From the NCBI GenBank assembly GCA_031549865.1, contig JAVBPE010000002.1, positions 62,001 to 126,000 on the forward strand: a stretch of DNA of 64,000 bases, in the 5' to 3' direction. The DNA comes from JAVBPE01 sp031549865 (lineage in GTDB: Bacteria; Bacillota_I; Bacilli_A; Acholeplasmatales; Anaeroplasmataceae). Numbering within the stretch: position 1 is the first letter of the stretch; each line of letters opens with the position of its first letter. Of this stretch, positions 43,863 through 53,642 are shown piece after piece. Below the pieces are notes generated by a model, which was given only the letters and a program-made list of their open reading frames with translations, had not been told where the DNA came from and did not search any database. Both the position numbers and the translations under genes were made by a program.

Positions 43863-44394
43863 TCAAGTTTTTGTTGTTGAAGGTAGACATGATGAAATGC
43901 GACTTAAATCAATATTTAAAAATATTTATGTTGTAACAACAAATGGTAGAGAAATATCAGACGATACCTTAGACATGATAAAAAAATTAAGTTTAGATAA
44001 TGAAATAATTTTATTTTTAGATCCTGATTCTCCAGGTGAAAAAATAAGAAATATAATTACAAACATCGTGCCAAATGCGACTCAAGCTTTTTTAAGAAAA
44101 AAAGATTGTATTAGTAATAATCATAAAAAAGTGGGAATTGAACATGCATCAGATGAAGTGATTTTAGAGGCCTTAAATCATATTTATAGAAACAATAAAA
44201 TTAAAGAAGATATTAGTGTTAATGATTTATATGATTTAGCTTTAGTGGGTAGCGTTAATAGTGCTAATTTACGGGCATTTATTTGTAACCAATTAAACAT
44301 TGGAAATCCTAATGCTAAAACATTTTTAAAAAGAATTAATATGTTTGGAATTAGTTTAGAAACCTTAAGAAAGCTTGTAAAAGAATATGAATAA
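43855..44394 (+). CDS. rnmV: Ribonuclease M5 (5S rRNA maturase)
   Basis: 179 residues from the ATG at 43855 (GAGG six bases upstream; the TTG at 43843 is part of that site). Toprim fold: VVEGRHDEMRLKSIF with the catalytic Glu, TTNGREIS, and the metal pair in FLDPDSPGEKIR. Matures 5S rRNA in low-G+C Firmicutes. It lies directly before rsmA as in Bacillus; both genes overlap (ATGAATAA). Confidence 0.95.
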   Translation: MSNQVFVVEGRHDEMRLKSIFKNIYVVTTNGREISDDTLDMIKKLSLDNEIILFLDPDSPGEKIRNIITNIVPNATQAFLRKKDCISNNHKKVGIEHASDEVILEALNHIYRNNKIKEDISVNDLYDLALVGSVNSANLRAFICNQLNIGNPNAKTFLKRINMFGISLETLRKLVKEYE

Positions 44395-45241
44395 AATTGG
44401 AAGTAGCAGCTTTGTAGATAAAGCAATTAAAGACAATAATTTTAATATTAAAAAGAAATTTGGACAAAATTTTTTAACTGATCAAAATGTTTTAACTAAT
44501 ATAGTAGATGTTTCTTTAGTTGATAAAGATATTAATGTTATAGAAATTGGTCCTGGACTAGGAGCTTTAACTGAGCATTTATGTAAAAAAGCTAAAAAAG
44601 TCTTATGTTATGAAATAGATAAAGATTTAATTCCTATTTTAGAACAAAACTTAAAAGCTTTTGATAATTATAAAGTAATTAATCAAGATATATTAGAAGT
44701 GGATATTAATCAAGATATTATAGATTATTTTGATTCATCACCTATTTATTTAGTGGCAAATCTTCCATATTATATAACGACACCTATAATTTTAGGTTTA
44801 TTAGAAAAAACAACTTTAATAAGAAGATATGTAATGATGATGCAAGATGAAGTAGCAAATAGAATTTGTGCTCGTAGTGATATTAAAGATTATAATGCTT
44901 TATCAATTGCAATCCAATATAGAGCATCTGCTAAGAAGGAATTGAATGTTTCAAGAAATGTATTTATTCCTAAACCTAATGTAGATAGTGCAGTAATATC
45001 TTTAAATTTATATAATGAATTACCTTATAAAGCAAATAATGAGGAACATTTCTTTAAACTAATAAGAGCCTCTTTTGCCCAAAGAAGAAAAACATTAGTG
45101 AATAATTTATTATTATTAGGAATAGATAGGGAAGTTATCACAATGATGTTTAATGAGCTTAAAATAAACATTAATAGTCGTGGCGAGTCCTTAACTGTTA
45201 AGAATTTTGTAGATATGAGTAATTACCTAACACAAAAGTAA
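44387..45241 (+). CDS. rsmA: 16S rRNA dimethyladenosine transferase RsmA/KsgA
   Basis: 284 residues. SAM-binding motif VIEIGPGLGALTEHL, catalytic NLPYYITTPII (the NLPY motif) and C-terminal FAQRRKTLVNNL are all present. Dimethylates two adjacent adenines in helix 45 of 16S rRNA. The ATG overlaps the rnmV stop, and yabG follows after 31 bases. Confidence 0.97.
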   Translation: MNKIGSSSFVDKAIKDNNFNIKKKFGQNFLTDQNVLTNIVDVSLVDKDINVIEIGPGLGALTEHLCKKAKKVLCYEIDKDLIPILEQNLKAFDNYKVINQDILEVDINQDIIDYFDSSPIYLVANLPYYITTPIILGLLEKTTLIRRYVMMMQDEVANRICARSDIKDYNALSIAIQYRASAKKELNVSRNVFIPKPNVDSAVISLNLYNELPYKANNEEHFFKLIRASFAQRRKTLVNNLLLLGIDREVITMMFNELKININSRGESLTVKNFVDMSNYLTQK

Positions 45242-45272
45242 AATAAAATCATATTTTAATATAGGTGATTTT

Positions 45273-46034
45273 ATGAGAATTGGAGACATTGTAGGACGCA
45301 AGTCTTATAATAAAGATATAATATTTAAAATAACAAATATAAGTAATAATATCGCCTTGTTAGAAGGCGTATTTATTAGATTAGTTGCAACTTCTCCTTT
45401 ATATGATTTGGTTTTAATAAGTCATGAAGAATTAAGCAAAAAAAGAGAAGAAGATGAATCATATTATAAATTAATATTAAATAATATAAAAAACAATACA
45501 AAACATATTACAGGAAAAATTCTTCATTTAGATAGCGATCCCAACTATTTGGAAAAATGTTTAAAAATTTATAGAGATTTAGGAATCTATGCTTATGGTG
45601 TAAATCTAAAAGAAAGCGAATTTGCTTATCATATAAATTCTTTGATAAAAGAAATTCAACCCGATATAATAATTTTAACAGGTCACGATTCTTATAATAA
45701 AAGAGGTATTTTTGATTTAAATAATTATTCAACGACTAAAGATTATATAAAAGCTATAATAGAAATTAGAAAAGATTATTCTAAAGATGATATCTTTGTT
45801 TTTGCAGGAGCTTGTCAAAGCAATTTTGAGGCTTTAATCGCTGCAGGTGCAAATTTTGCATCAAGCCCCAATAGAGTCTTAATTGATGCTTATGATCCAG
45901 CTATTATAGGAGTTAAGGCATCGACAACCTCTTTAACGAAGATAATATCTTTAGGTGAAATAACAAATCATACTGAAACAAAAGGTGGAATAAGTGGAGT
46001 TGAATCTTATGGTAAGATGAGACTTCTTTTATAA
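45273..46034 (+). CDS. yabG: Sporulation-specific protease YabG
   Basis: 253 residues, slightly shorter than Bacillus YabG. Conserved features include the start MRIGDIVGRKSYNKDI, HLDSDPNYLEKCLKIYRDLG, ILTGHDSY, FAGACQSNFEALIAAGANFASSPNRVLI and EITNHTETKGGISGVESYG. YabG trims spore coat proteins late in sporulation and pre-SleC in clostridia. The Cys in GACQSN is the likely nucleophile with HD at GHDS. The rsmA-yabG-(veg)-ispE order of Bacillus is kept here, without veg and small acid-soluble protein genes. Confidence 0.95.
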   Translation: MRIGDIVGRKSYNKDIIFKITNISNNIALLEGVFIRLVATSPLYDLVLISHEELSKKREEDESYYKLILNNIKNNTKHITGKILHLDSDPNYLEKCLKIYRDLGIYAYGVNLKESEFAYHINSLIKEIQPDIIILTGHDSYNKRGIFDLNNYSTTKDYIKAIIEIRKDYSKDDIFVFAGACQSNFEALIAAGANFASSPNRVLIDAYDPAIIGVKASTTSLTKIISLGEITNHTETKGGISGVESYGKMRLLL

Positions 46035-46044
46035 GAGGTATTTT

Positions 46045-46878
46045 ATGATTAAAGAATATGCATATGCAAAAATTAATTTAACATTAGAAGTAAAAGAAAA
46101 ACGTGAAGATAACTTTCATGAAGCAAAAACAATTATGACACCTATTAATCTTTATGATGTTTTAACTTTTAAAAAGATTTCTGAAGGTATTAAAATAATT
46201 GAAGAAAAGCCTATTAAAAATAACTTTGTCTATATTGCTGCAAAGTTGTTTTTTGATACTTATAATATCCGTGATGGTGTTGAAATTACGCTTTTAAAGC
46301 ATATTCCTATATGTGCTGGACTAGCAGGTGGATCAAGTGATGCAGCGGCTACTTTAAGAGGATTAAATAGATTATTTAATTTAAATAAGAGTTTAGAAGA
46401 GCTAGCTTTACTATCTGAGGCTTTAGGAACAGATATGCCATATTGTGTATATCAAAAAACTGCAATTTGTACCGGTCGTGGTGAAAAAGTTGAAGTGCTA
46501 AATATTAAGGTGCCTAAAATACCAATTCTTTTAATAAAACCGTATTTTGGCTTGTCAACAAAGGATGTCTTTAAAGATTATAAATATAATGCAGTAAATA
46601 GAGATAATAATTTTACTAATGTTATAAATGGATTAATAAATAATGATGTAAATATGCTTAATGAAAACATTTTTAATGATTTATTTATAAGTTCTAAAAA
46701 TATTTCTTTAAAATATGGTGAGTTTTGTGATAAAATAAACGACAAAGGTTATTTATTTCATCAAAGCGGAAGTGGTCCTACAATATATATTTTAGGGGCT
46801 ACAAAAAAAGACTTAGAATTAATCCGCAAAGATTTTAAAAAGACTTTTACAAAATTAATAACATTGTTAGGAGAGTAA
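46045..46878 (+). CDS. ispE: 4-diphosphocytidyl-2-C-methyl-D-erythritol kinase
   Basis: 277 residues, a GHMP kinase with AYAKINLTLEV at the start, ATP-binding PICAGLAGGSSDAAATLRGLN and C-terminal SGSGPTIYIL. Catalyses the ATP-dependent step of the MEP isoprenoid pathway, so this organism makes isoprenoids by that route. AAGAGGT precedes the ATG. It follows yabG by 10 bases. Confidence 0.97.
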   Translation: MIKEYAYAKINLTLEVKEKREDNFHEAKTIMTPINLYDVLTFKKISEGIKIIEEKPIKNNFVYIAAKLFFDTYNIRDGVEITLLKHIPICAGLAGGSSDAAATLRGLNRLFNLNKSLEELALLSEALGTDMPYCVYQKTAICTGRGEKVEVLNIKVPKIPILLIKPYFGLSTKDVFKDYKYNAVNRDNNFTNVINGLINNDVNMLNENIFNDLFISSKNISLKYGEFCDKINDKGYLFHQSGSGPTIYILGATKKDLELIRKDFKKTFTKLITLLGE

Positions 46879-46882
46879 GATT

Positions 46883-47890
46883 ATGAAAAATTTAATTATT
46901 AAAGAAAACTATGTATCTAAATTAAGTTTAATGGAAACTGAAATTGCGATAAAATTTGTGAAGGATAATTTCGAAAAGAATTTATCAAAAGCATTAAATT
47001 TAACACGTGTATCAGCCCCATTATTTGTATTACCTTCTACTGGTTTAAATGATAACTTAAGTGGTGTAGAACGTCCAGTAGCTTTTGATATAAAAGATAC
47101 AACTGAATGTGTTGAGATAGTCCAATCTTTGGCTAAATGGAAACGCAATGCTTTAAAACGCTACAATTTTGATACAAATACAGGTTTATACACAGATATG
47201 AACGCGATTAGAAGAGATGAGGAATTAGATACATTCCATTCAGCATATGTTGATCAATGGGACTGGGAAAAAATTATTTCTAAAGAAAATCGCAAGATGA
47301 GTACTTTAAAAAAGACTGTAAAAAAAATATATGATTCAATTTTAAAAACAGAAAAAGCTTTATGTGTTAAATATCCTCAATTAAATCAAAAGTTGCCCCA
47401 AGATATTTTGATTGTTTCAAGTAGGGAATTAGAAGAAAGATGGCCAAATATTGATCCAAAAGAAAGAGAGTACTTGATTTGTAAAGAAAGTAAAGCGGTG
47501 TTTATAACTAATATCGGTGGTAAACTTAAAAATGGTAAACCACACGATATGCGTGCTGCAGACTACGATGATTGGAAATTGAATGGTGATTTAATGGTTT
47601 ATTATGATGCTTTAGATTACGCCTTAGAATTATCTTCAATGGGAATAAGAGTAGATGAAGTATCTATTGTTAAACAGTTAAAAGCTAAAGATGAATTGTC
47701 TAAATTAGATAATCCATACGTTAAAGACGTTATTAATTGTAACCTTCCATATACAATTGGTGGGGGAATTGGTCAATCACGCCTATGTATGTTTTTACTT
47801 GACAAGGTTCATGTTGGAGAAGTTCAAGCTTCTGTTTGGGCTGATGGAGATTTAGAATTATTACAACAACATAATATTTTCTTGTTGTAG
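46883..47890 (+). CDS. asnA: Aspartate--ammonia ligase (asparagine synthetase A)
   Basis: 335 residues, the AsnA family length. A class-II aminoacyl-tRNA-synthetase-like fold with RVSAPLFV, RDEELDTFHSAYVDQWDWEK and the C-terminal GGGIGQSRLCMFLLDKVHVGEVQASVW. It makes Asn from Asp and ammonia with ATP. AGGAG precedes the ATG, directly after ispE. Confidence 0.98.
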   Translation: MKNLIIKENYVSKLSLMETEIAIKFVKDNFEKNLSKALNLTRVSAPLFVLPSTGLNDNLSGVERPVAFDIKDTTECVEIVQSLAKWKRNALKRYNFDTNTGLYTDMNAIRRDEELDTFHSAYVDQWDWEKIISKENRKMSTLKKTVKKIYDSILKTEKALCVKYPQLNQKLPQDILIVSSRELEERWPNIDPKEREYLICKESKAVFITNIGGKLKNGKPHDMRAADYDDWKLNGDLMVYYDALDYALELSSMGIRVDEVSIVKQLKAKDELSKLDNPYVKDVINCNLPYTIGGGIGQSRLCMFLLDKVHVGEVQASVWADGDLELLQQHNIFLL

Positions 47891-47898
47891 AGGTAGTT

Positions 47899-48645
47899 AT
47901 GAAAAAGTGGGAAGCAAAAGAATATTTAAATAATTTCAATTTTGTAACAAATTATGGCAGCGGTGTAATTGAATTACTTAATTTAACCCCTAATATGAAG
48001 GGATTAGATTTAGGATGTGGAAATGGTGATTTAACATTAGAATTGTCTGAAAAAGATATTAATATAATTGGAATTGATCAATCATTTGATATGATAGAAT
48101 TAGCTAAAAAACGTCATCCAAACTTAGAATTTTATAACATTGATGCCTTAAAAATGCCTTATCAAAATGAATTTGATTTTGTATTTTCTAATGCTGTATT
48201 TCACTGGATTAAAGAACAAGAATTGTTAGCTAAAAATATTTCTACTTCACTTAAACAAGGTGGTCAGTTAGTGTGTGAATTTGGTGGATATGGTTGTGCA
48301 TCTAAAGTGCATGAAGCATTAAAAAAAGCATTTAATAAAAGAAACATAGAATATGTTTTTCCATTTTACTTTCCTAACATTTCAACTCATACAAAAATTT
48401 TAGAAGATAATGGATTAACTGTTACTCATGCATTCTTATTTGATCGTTTTACAAAACTTAATGAAGGTAATACTGTTATTGATTGGATTAAAATGTTTGT
48501 AACAGAAGCATTTATAAATATTGAAGAAAATATTAAAAATGAAATATATAGTGAAGTATTATCTACTTTAAAACCAACTCTTTTAAAGGAAGACGGATGG
48601 TATATTGACTACGTTAGAATAAGAATCAAAGCTATAAAAAATTAA
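47899..48645 (+). CDS. Class I SAM-dependent methyltransferase
   Basis: 248 residues with motif I GLDLGCGNGDLTLELSE, acidic loop IGIDQSF, and FSNAVFHWI, close to trans-aconitate-methyltransferase-type enzymes. The substrate is not predictable; small organic acids are one option. It begins eight bases after asnA and is ended by a terminator, so it is the last gene of the operon. Confidence 0.9.
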   Translation: MKKWEAKEYLNNFNFVTNYGSGVIELLNLTPNMKGLDLGCGNGDLTLELSEKDINIIGIDQSFDMIELAKKRHPNLEFYNIDALKMPYQNEFDFVFSNAVFHWIKEQELLAKNISTSLKQGGQLVCEFGGYGCASKVHEALKKAFNKRNIEYVFPFYFPNISTHTKILEDNGLTVTHAFLFDRFTKLNEGNTVIDWIKMFVTEAFINIEENIKNEIYSEVLSTLKPTLLKEDGWYIDYVRIRIKAIKN

Positions 48646-48672
48646 AGTCAGATAAAATCTGACTTTTATTTT
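48642..48672 (+). terminator. Terminator after the methyltransferase gene
   Basis: Stem AAAGTCAGAT/ATCTGACTTT with a 3-base loop and a following T-rich stretch. Confidence 0.85.
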
Positions 48673-48778
48673 CAAATAAGTTTCTTTTAATCTTTTTTTT
48701 GATATAATTAAAGTAAATTCAAGAAGATAAATTATAACTTTTTATAATTTATACTATGAAATTTAAATGGGGGATAAT

Positions 48779-49108
48779 ATGGATGGGAATTATTTAAATT
48801 ATTTGAATTTATGCAATATAAAAAAACAAGAAAAAATATTAGTTATTACAAGATTGATTAAAGATAATATTATTAATGTAAAATATAAAATATGGCGTAA
48901 TACGTTAATTTTTTATATTGAAGAATCAAAAAGAATTATAATTGCTTCCTACGAAGATTATTGTTTTATTTATGCAAATGGAAATATAAAATATAAAGAT
49001 GAAATATTAAGAAATTATATTATGCATCCAAAAGGCATGATAAAATTAAAGGATATTGATATCATTAATGAAGAATTATTGATTAAAATTTTTAAAGCAA
49101 GTTTATAG
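48779..49108 (+). CDS. Small hypothetical protein
   Basis: 109 residues from the ATG at 48779 (GGGGGA four to nine bases before it). No signal peptide, membrane helix or known motif; beta-rich middle (NTLIFYIEESKRIIIASYEDYCFIYANGNIK), basic overall. It precedes the large hybrid kinase by 15 bases and may be co-expressed with it. Family not recognised. Confidence 0.6.
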   Translation: MDGNYLNYLNLCNIKKQEKILVITRLIKDNIINVKYKIWRNTLIFYIEESKRIIIASYEDYCFIYANGNIKYKDEILRNYIMHPKGMIKLKDIDIINEELLIKIFKASL

Positions 49109-49123
49109 AAATTGAGGTAGTTT

Positions 49124-52100
49124 ATGGAAAAATTTAAGTGGTACAAAATATTCGATCATTCCAATTCTTTTGTCTATATTATTGATCCGAAAACTTATGA
49201 ATTATTGTATCTTAATCCCATATTAGAAAAAAAAACAGGCTTTTCTTTAGGGAAAAAATGTTATAAGGTAATATCGGGATTAGATAAACCATGTGAATTT
49301 TGTAAAAAAGCAGAAGAAAAATGTCAAAAAGAAGGATTTTCAAAAAGCGATTGGGTTTTTAGTGCGGCTTTTAATGCTTATTATACGGTTCATAAAGAAA
49401 TATCACAATGGGATGATGGTAGAGAAGTAAGGGTATGTATTGCCAACTTAATAAGTCAAAGTGGAGTTGAACAAGAATTAAAAGACAAATTACAATCACA
49501 ACTTTTTATTCATGATGCTATAAATAGATCTCAAGAAATATATTTCTATGCCATTGATCATAATAGAAATATATTATATGCAAATGATTTATATAAGACA
49601 ACTGTAGGTTTAGATTTAAATTATGGAGATTATTTGCCTATTGCACAAATTTATGATACATCAACTGCCACAATTGAATTTGAAGAAATTTTTAATAAAG
49701 TCTTAAACGGGGCAACAATGGTAGTAGAAGTTGTTCTTGTAGATAAAAATGAAAATAGAATACCTTTAAAATGTAATTGCTTTCCAGTTAAAAATCAATT
49801 AGATCAAGTTGTGGCATTTGCCTCATTTGGTAATAATATAAAAATGGAATCTGAAATTAAAAAAACTTTGATATTTCAACATGAAATATTAGAAAGCAGT
49901 CATGATATGGTTGCAAGTTTTGATAATAATTTTAAAAATATATATTGTAATCCCGCATATAATGAGGTTACAGGGTGGAATGAGCACCCAGAATTAGCTT
50001 ATGCTGATGGAAATCATTTAACATTAGAATCAAAAGCATATTTCCTTGAGGTAATAATTCCACAAATGGAAGCTAATATTCCCCATAAATGTGAACTCAT
50101 GATGTTAAAGGATGATGGTGATATTATTCCGACTAGTGCAGAATTTTTTCCTATTTTTGATTCTAATAAAGAAAGAATGGGTTTTGGGGTAGTGCTTCAT
50201 GAAATATCAGACCAAAAGAAATATAAAGCCGCTAATGATCGTTTAGAGATTGCCTTGGATTTGGCTAAAGCAGGTTCATGGGAAATAGATGTTGAAAAGA
50301 AGATTCTATATTATGATGAACAATTTCAAAAAATTATGCGACTTCCTAAATCTCCAATTACTATCGATAAATGGGCAGACCATATTACAAAAGTAATGAA
50401 CATCGATGAATATTCTGAATTAATTGACTATTTAAAATATCATTTTGATGGCACAAAATCGTCAGATTACAAAAATATGCTTATGTCATTTGAAGATGGA
50501 AGTTTTAATTATACAAACTGTACGTCAAAAACATATTACGATCAAGAAGGTAGGCCGGTTCGCTTATTAGGTGTTACATGGGATGTTACTGAAGATGTAC
50601 TTGAACATCAATTTTTTGAAGAAATAAAAAGAAAACAATTAGCGTCACAAGAATTTATTTCAAGATTTTCGATTCCATTTACTCAGCCATCTGAAAACTT
50701 TGATGATTTAATAAATAATGCAATATATGAAATTAAAAATTTCTTTAAAGCAGATAGAGTTACTGTCTATGAATTTTGTGAAGATAAAAAACTTGTATGT
50801 AAGTATTCAATTAGTACTGATAATAATTCAAATATAATTGGGGCATCGCATTTATATGAAGAAATGTATGGCTTATATGAAGAAATTGGGCAAACATACT
50901 TTTATCGCCAAGATACAAAGGATTTATATGAAAAATATCCTCCTGTTTCCTTGGGAGCTAAAAGTATTTGTTATATTCCTATAATTATTTTAGGTAAAAC
51001 GCAAGGTTATTTAATATTGGCCTGCGATAATGATTATGCAAAATGGAGTGATGCTGAGTTTAAACCCGCAACAATGGCGGCATCAATCATTGCAGGTGCT
51101 TATTCCATTCGTAGACGTGATGATGAATTATTAAAAACAACATTAGAAGCACAAAGTGCTAATATAGCAAAAAGCCAATTTCTAGCAAATATGAGTCATG
51201 AAATTCGCACACCTATGAATGCTATCATAGGGATGATTAATTTAGCTAAAAAAGACACTTCAATTAATAAATTAAGCAAATATTTAGATGGAATAATGAA
51301 TGCTTCAGATCATCTACTTAATATAATTAATGATATTTTAGACATTTCTAAAATAGAGTCAGGTAAATTGAAATTAAATAAATCCATTTTTAGTATTGAA
51401 CAAGCTATTTTAAAATCAGTTAATATATTATCAATGAATTTTATTGCAAAAAATTTAAAAGTGGATATTATGCGTGGTGATAATTTGAAATTACGCTATA
51501 TAGGTGATGATGTTCGAATAGCTCAAATGCTAAATAATTTATTATCAAATGCTATAAAATTTACACCAGATGGCGGAAATATAAAAATATATATTGATGA
51601 ATTAGGAAGAAAAGATGGTAAAGCAATTATAGAGTTATCAGTAGAAGATTCAGGAATAGGAATGAGCTTTGATCAACAGCAACGTATTTTTAATACTTTT
51701 GAGCAAGCAGATGGAAGTGTTACAAGGAAATTTGGTGGAACAGGATTAGGATTATCAATAACTAAATCTTTTGCCCAACTTATGGATGGTAATGTTACAT
51801 TGGAATCTGAATTAGGAAAAGGTTCTAAATTTACTATAACTATATTAATTGACACAGCAGATGAAGAAGAAAAAAATGTATATGAAAAAATCCACAATCA
51901 ATTTGGTAAATTGAATATATTAATATTCTCTAAAGATGAGAACAATAATAAAGATATTGCTAAAATTGCATCCTCATTTAATATTAGTAATATCATAGTT
52001 AATACACAAAAAGATTTACTACAAAAAATTGAAACTCTAAATAACATAAATGCACATTATGATATAATATTTTTTGATATTGATTTGATTGATGAAATTG

Positions 52101-52711
52101 AAAGTATAACAAGTAATGTATTAATTGATAATTACTGTAAAAACAAAAAATTAATTCCTATAATAGATTATAATACTGGAAATAATATTCAAGAACAATT
52201 AAGTAATTTGAATATTGATTTCTTTTTAGAAAAGCCTATTTTTGCCTTTTCATTTTATAATGCCATAATGAAAATAATTCATAATATTCAATCATATGGT
52301 TTACAAGAAATTGAAACTAATATTGATTTTTCGAAACTAAACTTACTATTAGTTGAAGATATTGAAATAAATGCCGACATCGTTATTGCTTCATTAGAGC
52401 ACACAAAGATAAATATTGATGTTGCAACAGATGGAGTAATGGCAGTTAAATTATTTGAAAATCACCCAGATAAATATGATATTATTTTTATGGATATTCA
52501 AATGCCTTTAATGAATGGCCTTGATGCAACGCGTCACATAAGAAGTTTCAATCATCAAAAAGCATTAGAAATACCCATAATTGCAATGACTGCCAATGTA
52601 TTTAAAGAAGATATTGATTCCTGTATTGAAGCCGGGATGAATGAACATTTAAGTAAACCAATTGATATTAATAAAGTCATCACTTTAATACAAAAATATT
52701 TGAAGAAATAA
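49124..52711 (+). CDS. Hybrid sensor histidine kinase with PAS, GAF, kinase and two receiver-like domains
   Basis: 1195 residues, no membrane segments. Order: an N-terminal PAS-like domain with a Cys-rich patch (PCEFCKKAEEKC), several further PAS domains, a GAF domain near 500-660, HisKA with FLANMSHEIRTPMNAIIGM (phospho-His near 690), HATPase with NLLSNAIKFTPDGG and GTGLGLSITKSF, a degenerate receiver-like segment (IIFFDIDLIDE, LEKPI), and a canonical C-terminal receiver (VEDIEINADIV, FMDIQMPLMNG, SKPIDI). The Cys patch could bind metal or sense redox. No histidine phosphotransfer domain or separate output gene lies beside it. Confidence 0.92.
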   Translation: MEKFKWYKIFDHSNSFVYIIDPKTYELLYLNPILEKKTGFSLGKKCYKVISGLDKPCEFCKKAEEKCQKEGFSKSDWVFSAAFNAYYTVHKEISQWDDGREVRVCIANLISQSGVEQELKDKLQSQLFIHDAINRSQEIYFYAIDHNRNILYANDLYKTTVGLDLNYGDYLPIAQIYDTSTATIEFEEIFNKVLNGATMVVEVVLVDKNENRIPLKCNCFPVKNQLDQVVAFASFGNNIKMESEIKKTLIFQHEILESSHDMVASFDNNFKNIYCNPAYNEVTGWNEHPELAYADGNHLTLESKAYFLEVIIPQMEANIPHKCELMMLKDDGDIIPTSAEFFPIFDSNKERMGFGVVLHEISDQKKYKAANDRLEIALDLAKAGSWEIDVEKKILYYDEQFQKIMRLPKSPITIDKWADHITKVMNIDEYSELIDYLKYHFDGTKSSDYKNMLMSFEDGSFNYTNCTSKTYYDQEGRPVRLLGVTWDVTEDVLEHQFFEEIKRKQLASQEFISRFSIPFTQPSENFDDLINNAIYEIKNFFKADRVTVYEFCEDKKLVCKYSISTDNNSNIIGASHLYEEMYGLYEEIGQTYFYRQDTKDLYEKYPPVSLGAKSICYIPIIILGKTQGYLILACDNDYAKWSDAEFKPATMAASIIAGAYSIRRRDDELLKTTLEAQSANIAKSQFLANMSHEIRTPMNAIIGMINLAKKDTSINKLSKYLDGIMNASDHLLNIINDILDISKIESGKLKLNKSIFSIEQAILKSVNILSMNFIAKNLKVDIMRGDNLKLRYIGDDVRIAQMLNNLLSNAIKFTPDGGNIKIYIDELGRKDGKAIIELSVEDSGIGMSFDQQQRIFNTFEQADGSVTRKFGGTGLGLSITKSFAQLMDGNVTLESELGKGSKFTITILIDTADEEEKNVYEKIHNQFGKLNILIFSKDENNNKDIAKIASSFNISNIIVNTQKDLLQKIETLNNINAHYDIIFFDIDLIDEIESITSNVLIDNYCKNKKLIPIIDYNTGNNIQEQLSNLNIDFFLEKPIFAFSFYNAIMKIIHNIQSYGLQEIETNIDFSKLNLLLVEDIEINADIVIASLEHTKINIDVATDGVMAVKLFENHPDKYDIIFMDIQMPLMNGLDATRHIRSFNHQKALEIPIIAMTANVFKEDIDSCIEAGMNEHLSKPIDINKVITLIQKYLKK

Positions 52712-52728
52712 ATTTAATGAAAATATTA

Positions 52729-52756
52729 TTGACATAGTCTCTTTATGGTGTATACT
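52729..52756 (+). promoter_or_regulatory. Strong promoter of the YtrA-type ABC operon
   Basis: A perfect TTGACA (52729-52734), a 16-base spacer and TATACT (52751-52756). Confidence 0.75.
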
Positions 52757-52775
52757 GTATATATACAATATACAC
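52748..52775. promoter_or_regulatory. 28-bp near-perfect palindromic operator for the GntR/YtrA regulator
   Basis: GTGTATA...TATACAC arms with TGTATATATACA in the centre; 13 of 14 base pairs match. It covers the -10 box and the start region, so binding would block transcription. It resembles GTGTA-type sites of YtrA-subfamily regulators. The encoded GntR protein at the end of the operon is the probable ligand. Confidence 0.75.
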
Positions 52776-52793
52776 ACTAAGGAGGCTTTTTAT

Positions 52794-53642
52794 ATGCTTA
52801 AGGTCCAAAATTTATGCAAAACATATCCAAATTTCAAATTAGATAATGTCACATTTCAATTAGAAAAGGGTTATATAATGGGTTTTTTAGGAAAAAATGG
52901 TGCTGGTAAAACAACAACATTAAAATCTATATTGAATCTAGTTAACCCAGATTCTGGAAATATTTACATTTTTAATAAAAACATAAAAGAATATGAATTG
53001 GAAATCAAAAATAATATAGGTTTTATGTTTGGAGGCTTTGAATATTATAGAAATTGTAAAATAAGAAATGTAACAAAAGTATTAACAAAGTTTTATAAAG
53101 ATTGGGATAATAAAAAATATTTTGAATACATTGGTTTATTTGAAATTAATGAAAATAAAAAAGTAAGAGAATTATCAGCAGGAATGAAGGTCAAACTATC
53201 AATAACTTATGCTTTATCGCATAATGCTAAGTTAATCATTTTTGATGAACCAACAAGTGGATTAGATCCAATTGCTAGAGATGAATTATTAGATATTTTT
53301 AGAGATATTGTTAGTGACGGTGAACATAGTATTTTATTTTCAACTCATATCACTTCTGACTTAGACAAATGTGCTGATTATATAACTTTAATAAAAAGCG
53401 GTAAGACATTATTTACAGATACGAAGGATAGTATCATTGATAGTCATTATTTAATAAAAGGCAATAAAGAATCATTAACTGAAGAATTAAAGAAAAAAAT
53501 GATAGGTTATAAAATTAATAGTTATGGTTTTAGTGGTTTAATAAAAAAAGATTTATATACTTCAGTTGAAAAAAAAGACATTATATTAGAAAAAACAACT
53601 TTAGATGATATTATGATTTATTATAATCGAGGTGATAATTAA
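52794..53642 (+). CDS. ABC transporter ATP-binding protein (YtrB-like)
   Basis: 282 residues. Walker A GKNGAGKTT, signature LSAGMKVKLSI (LSAGM in place of LSGGQ, usual in this group) and Walker B LIIFDEPTSGLD, H-loop STHITSD. Works with the permease encoded next. AAGGAGG precedes the ATG. The stop overlaps the permease start by one base (TAATG). In Bacillus the related YtrBCDEF responds to cell-wall-active antibiotics. Confidence 0.93.
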   Translation: MLKVQNLCKTYPNFKLDNVTFQLEKGYIMGFLGKNGAGKTTTLKSILNLVNPDSGNIYIFNKNIKEYELEIKNNIGFMFGGFEYYRNCKIRNVTKVLTKFYKDWDNKKYFEYIGLFEINENKKVRELSAGMKVKLSITYALSHNAKLIIFDEPTSGLDPIARDELLDIFRDIVSDGEHSILFSTHITSDLDKCADYITLIKSGKTLFTDTKDSIIDSHYLIKGNKESLTEELKKKMIGYKINSYGFSGLIKKDLYTSVEKKDIILEKTTLDDIMIYYNRGDN

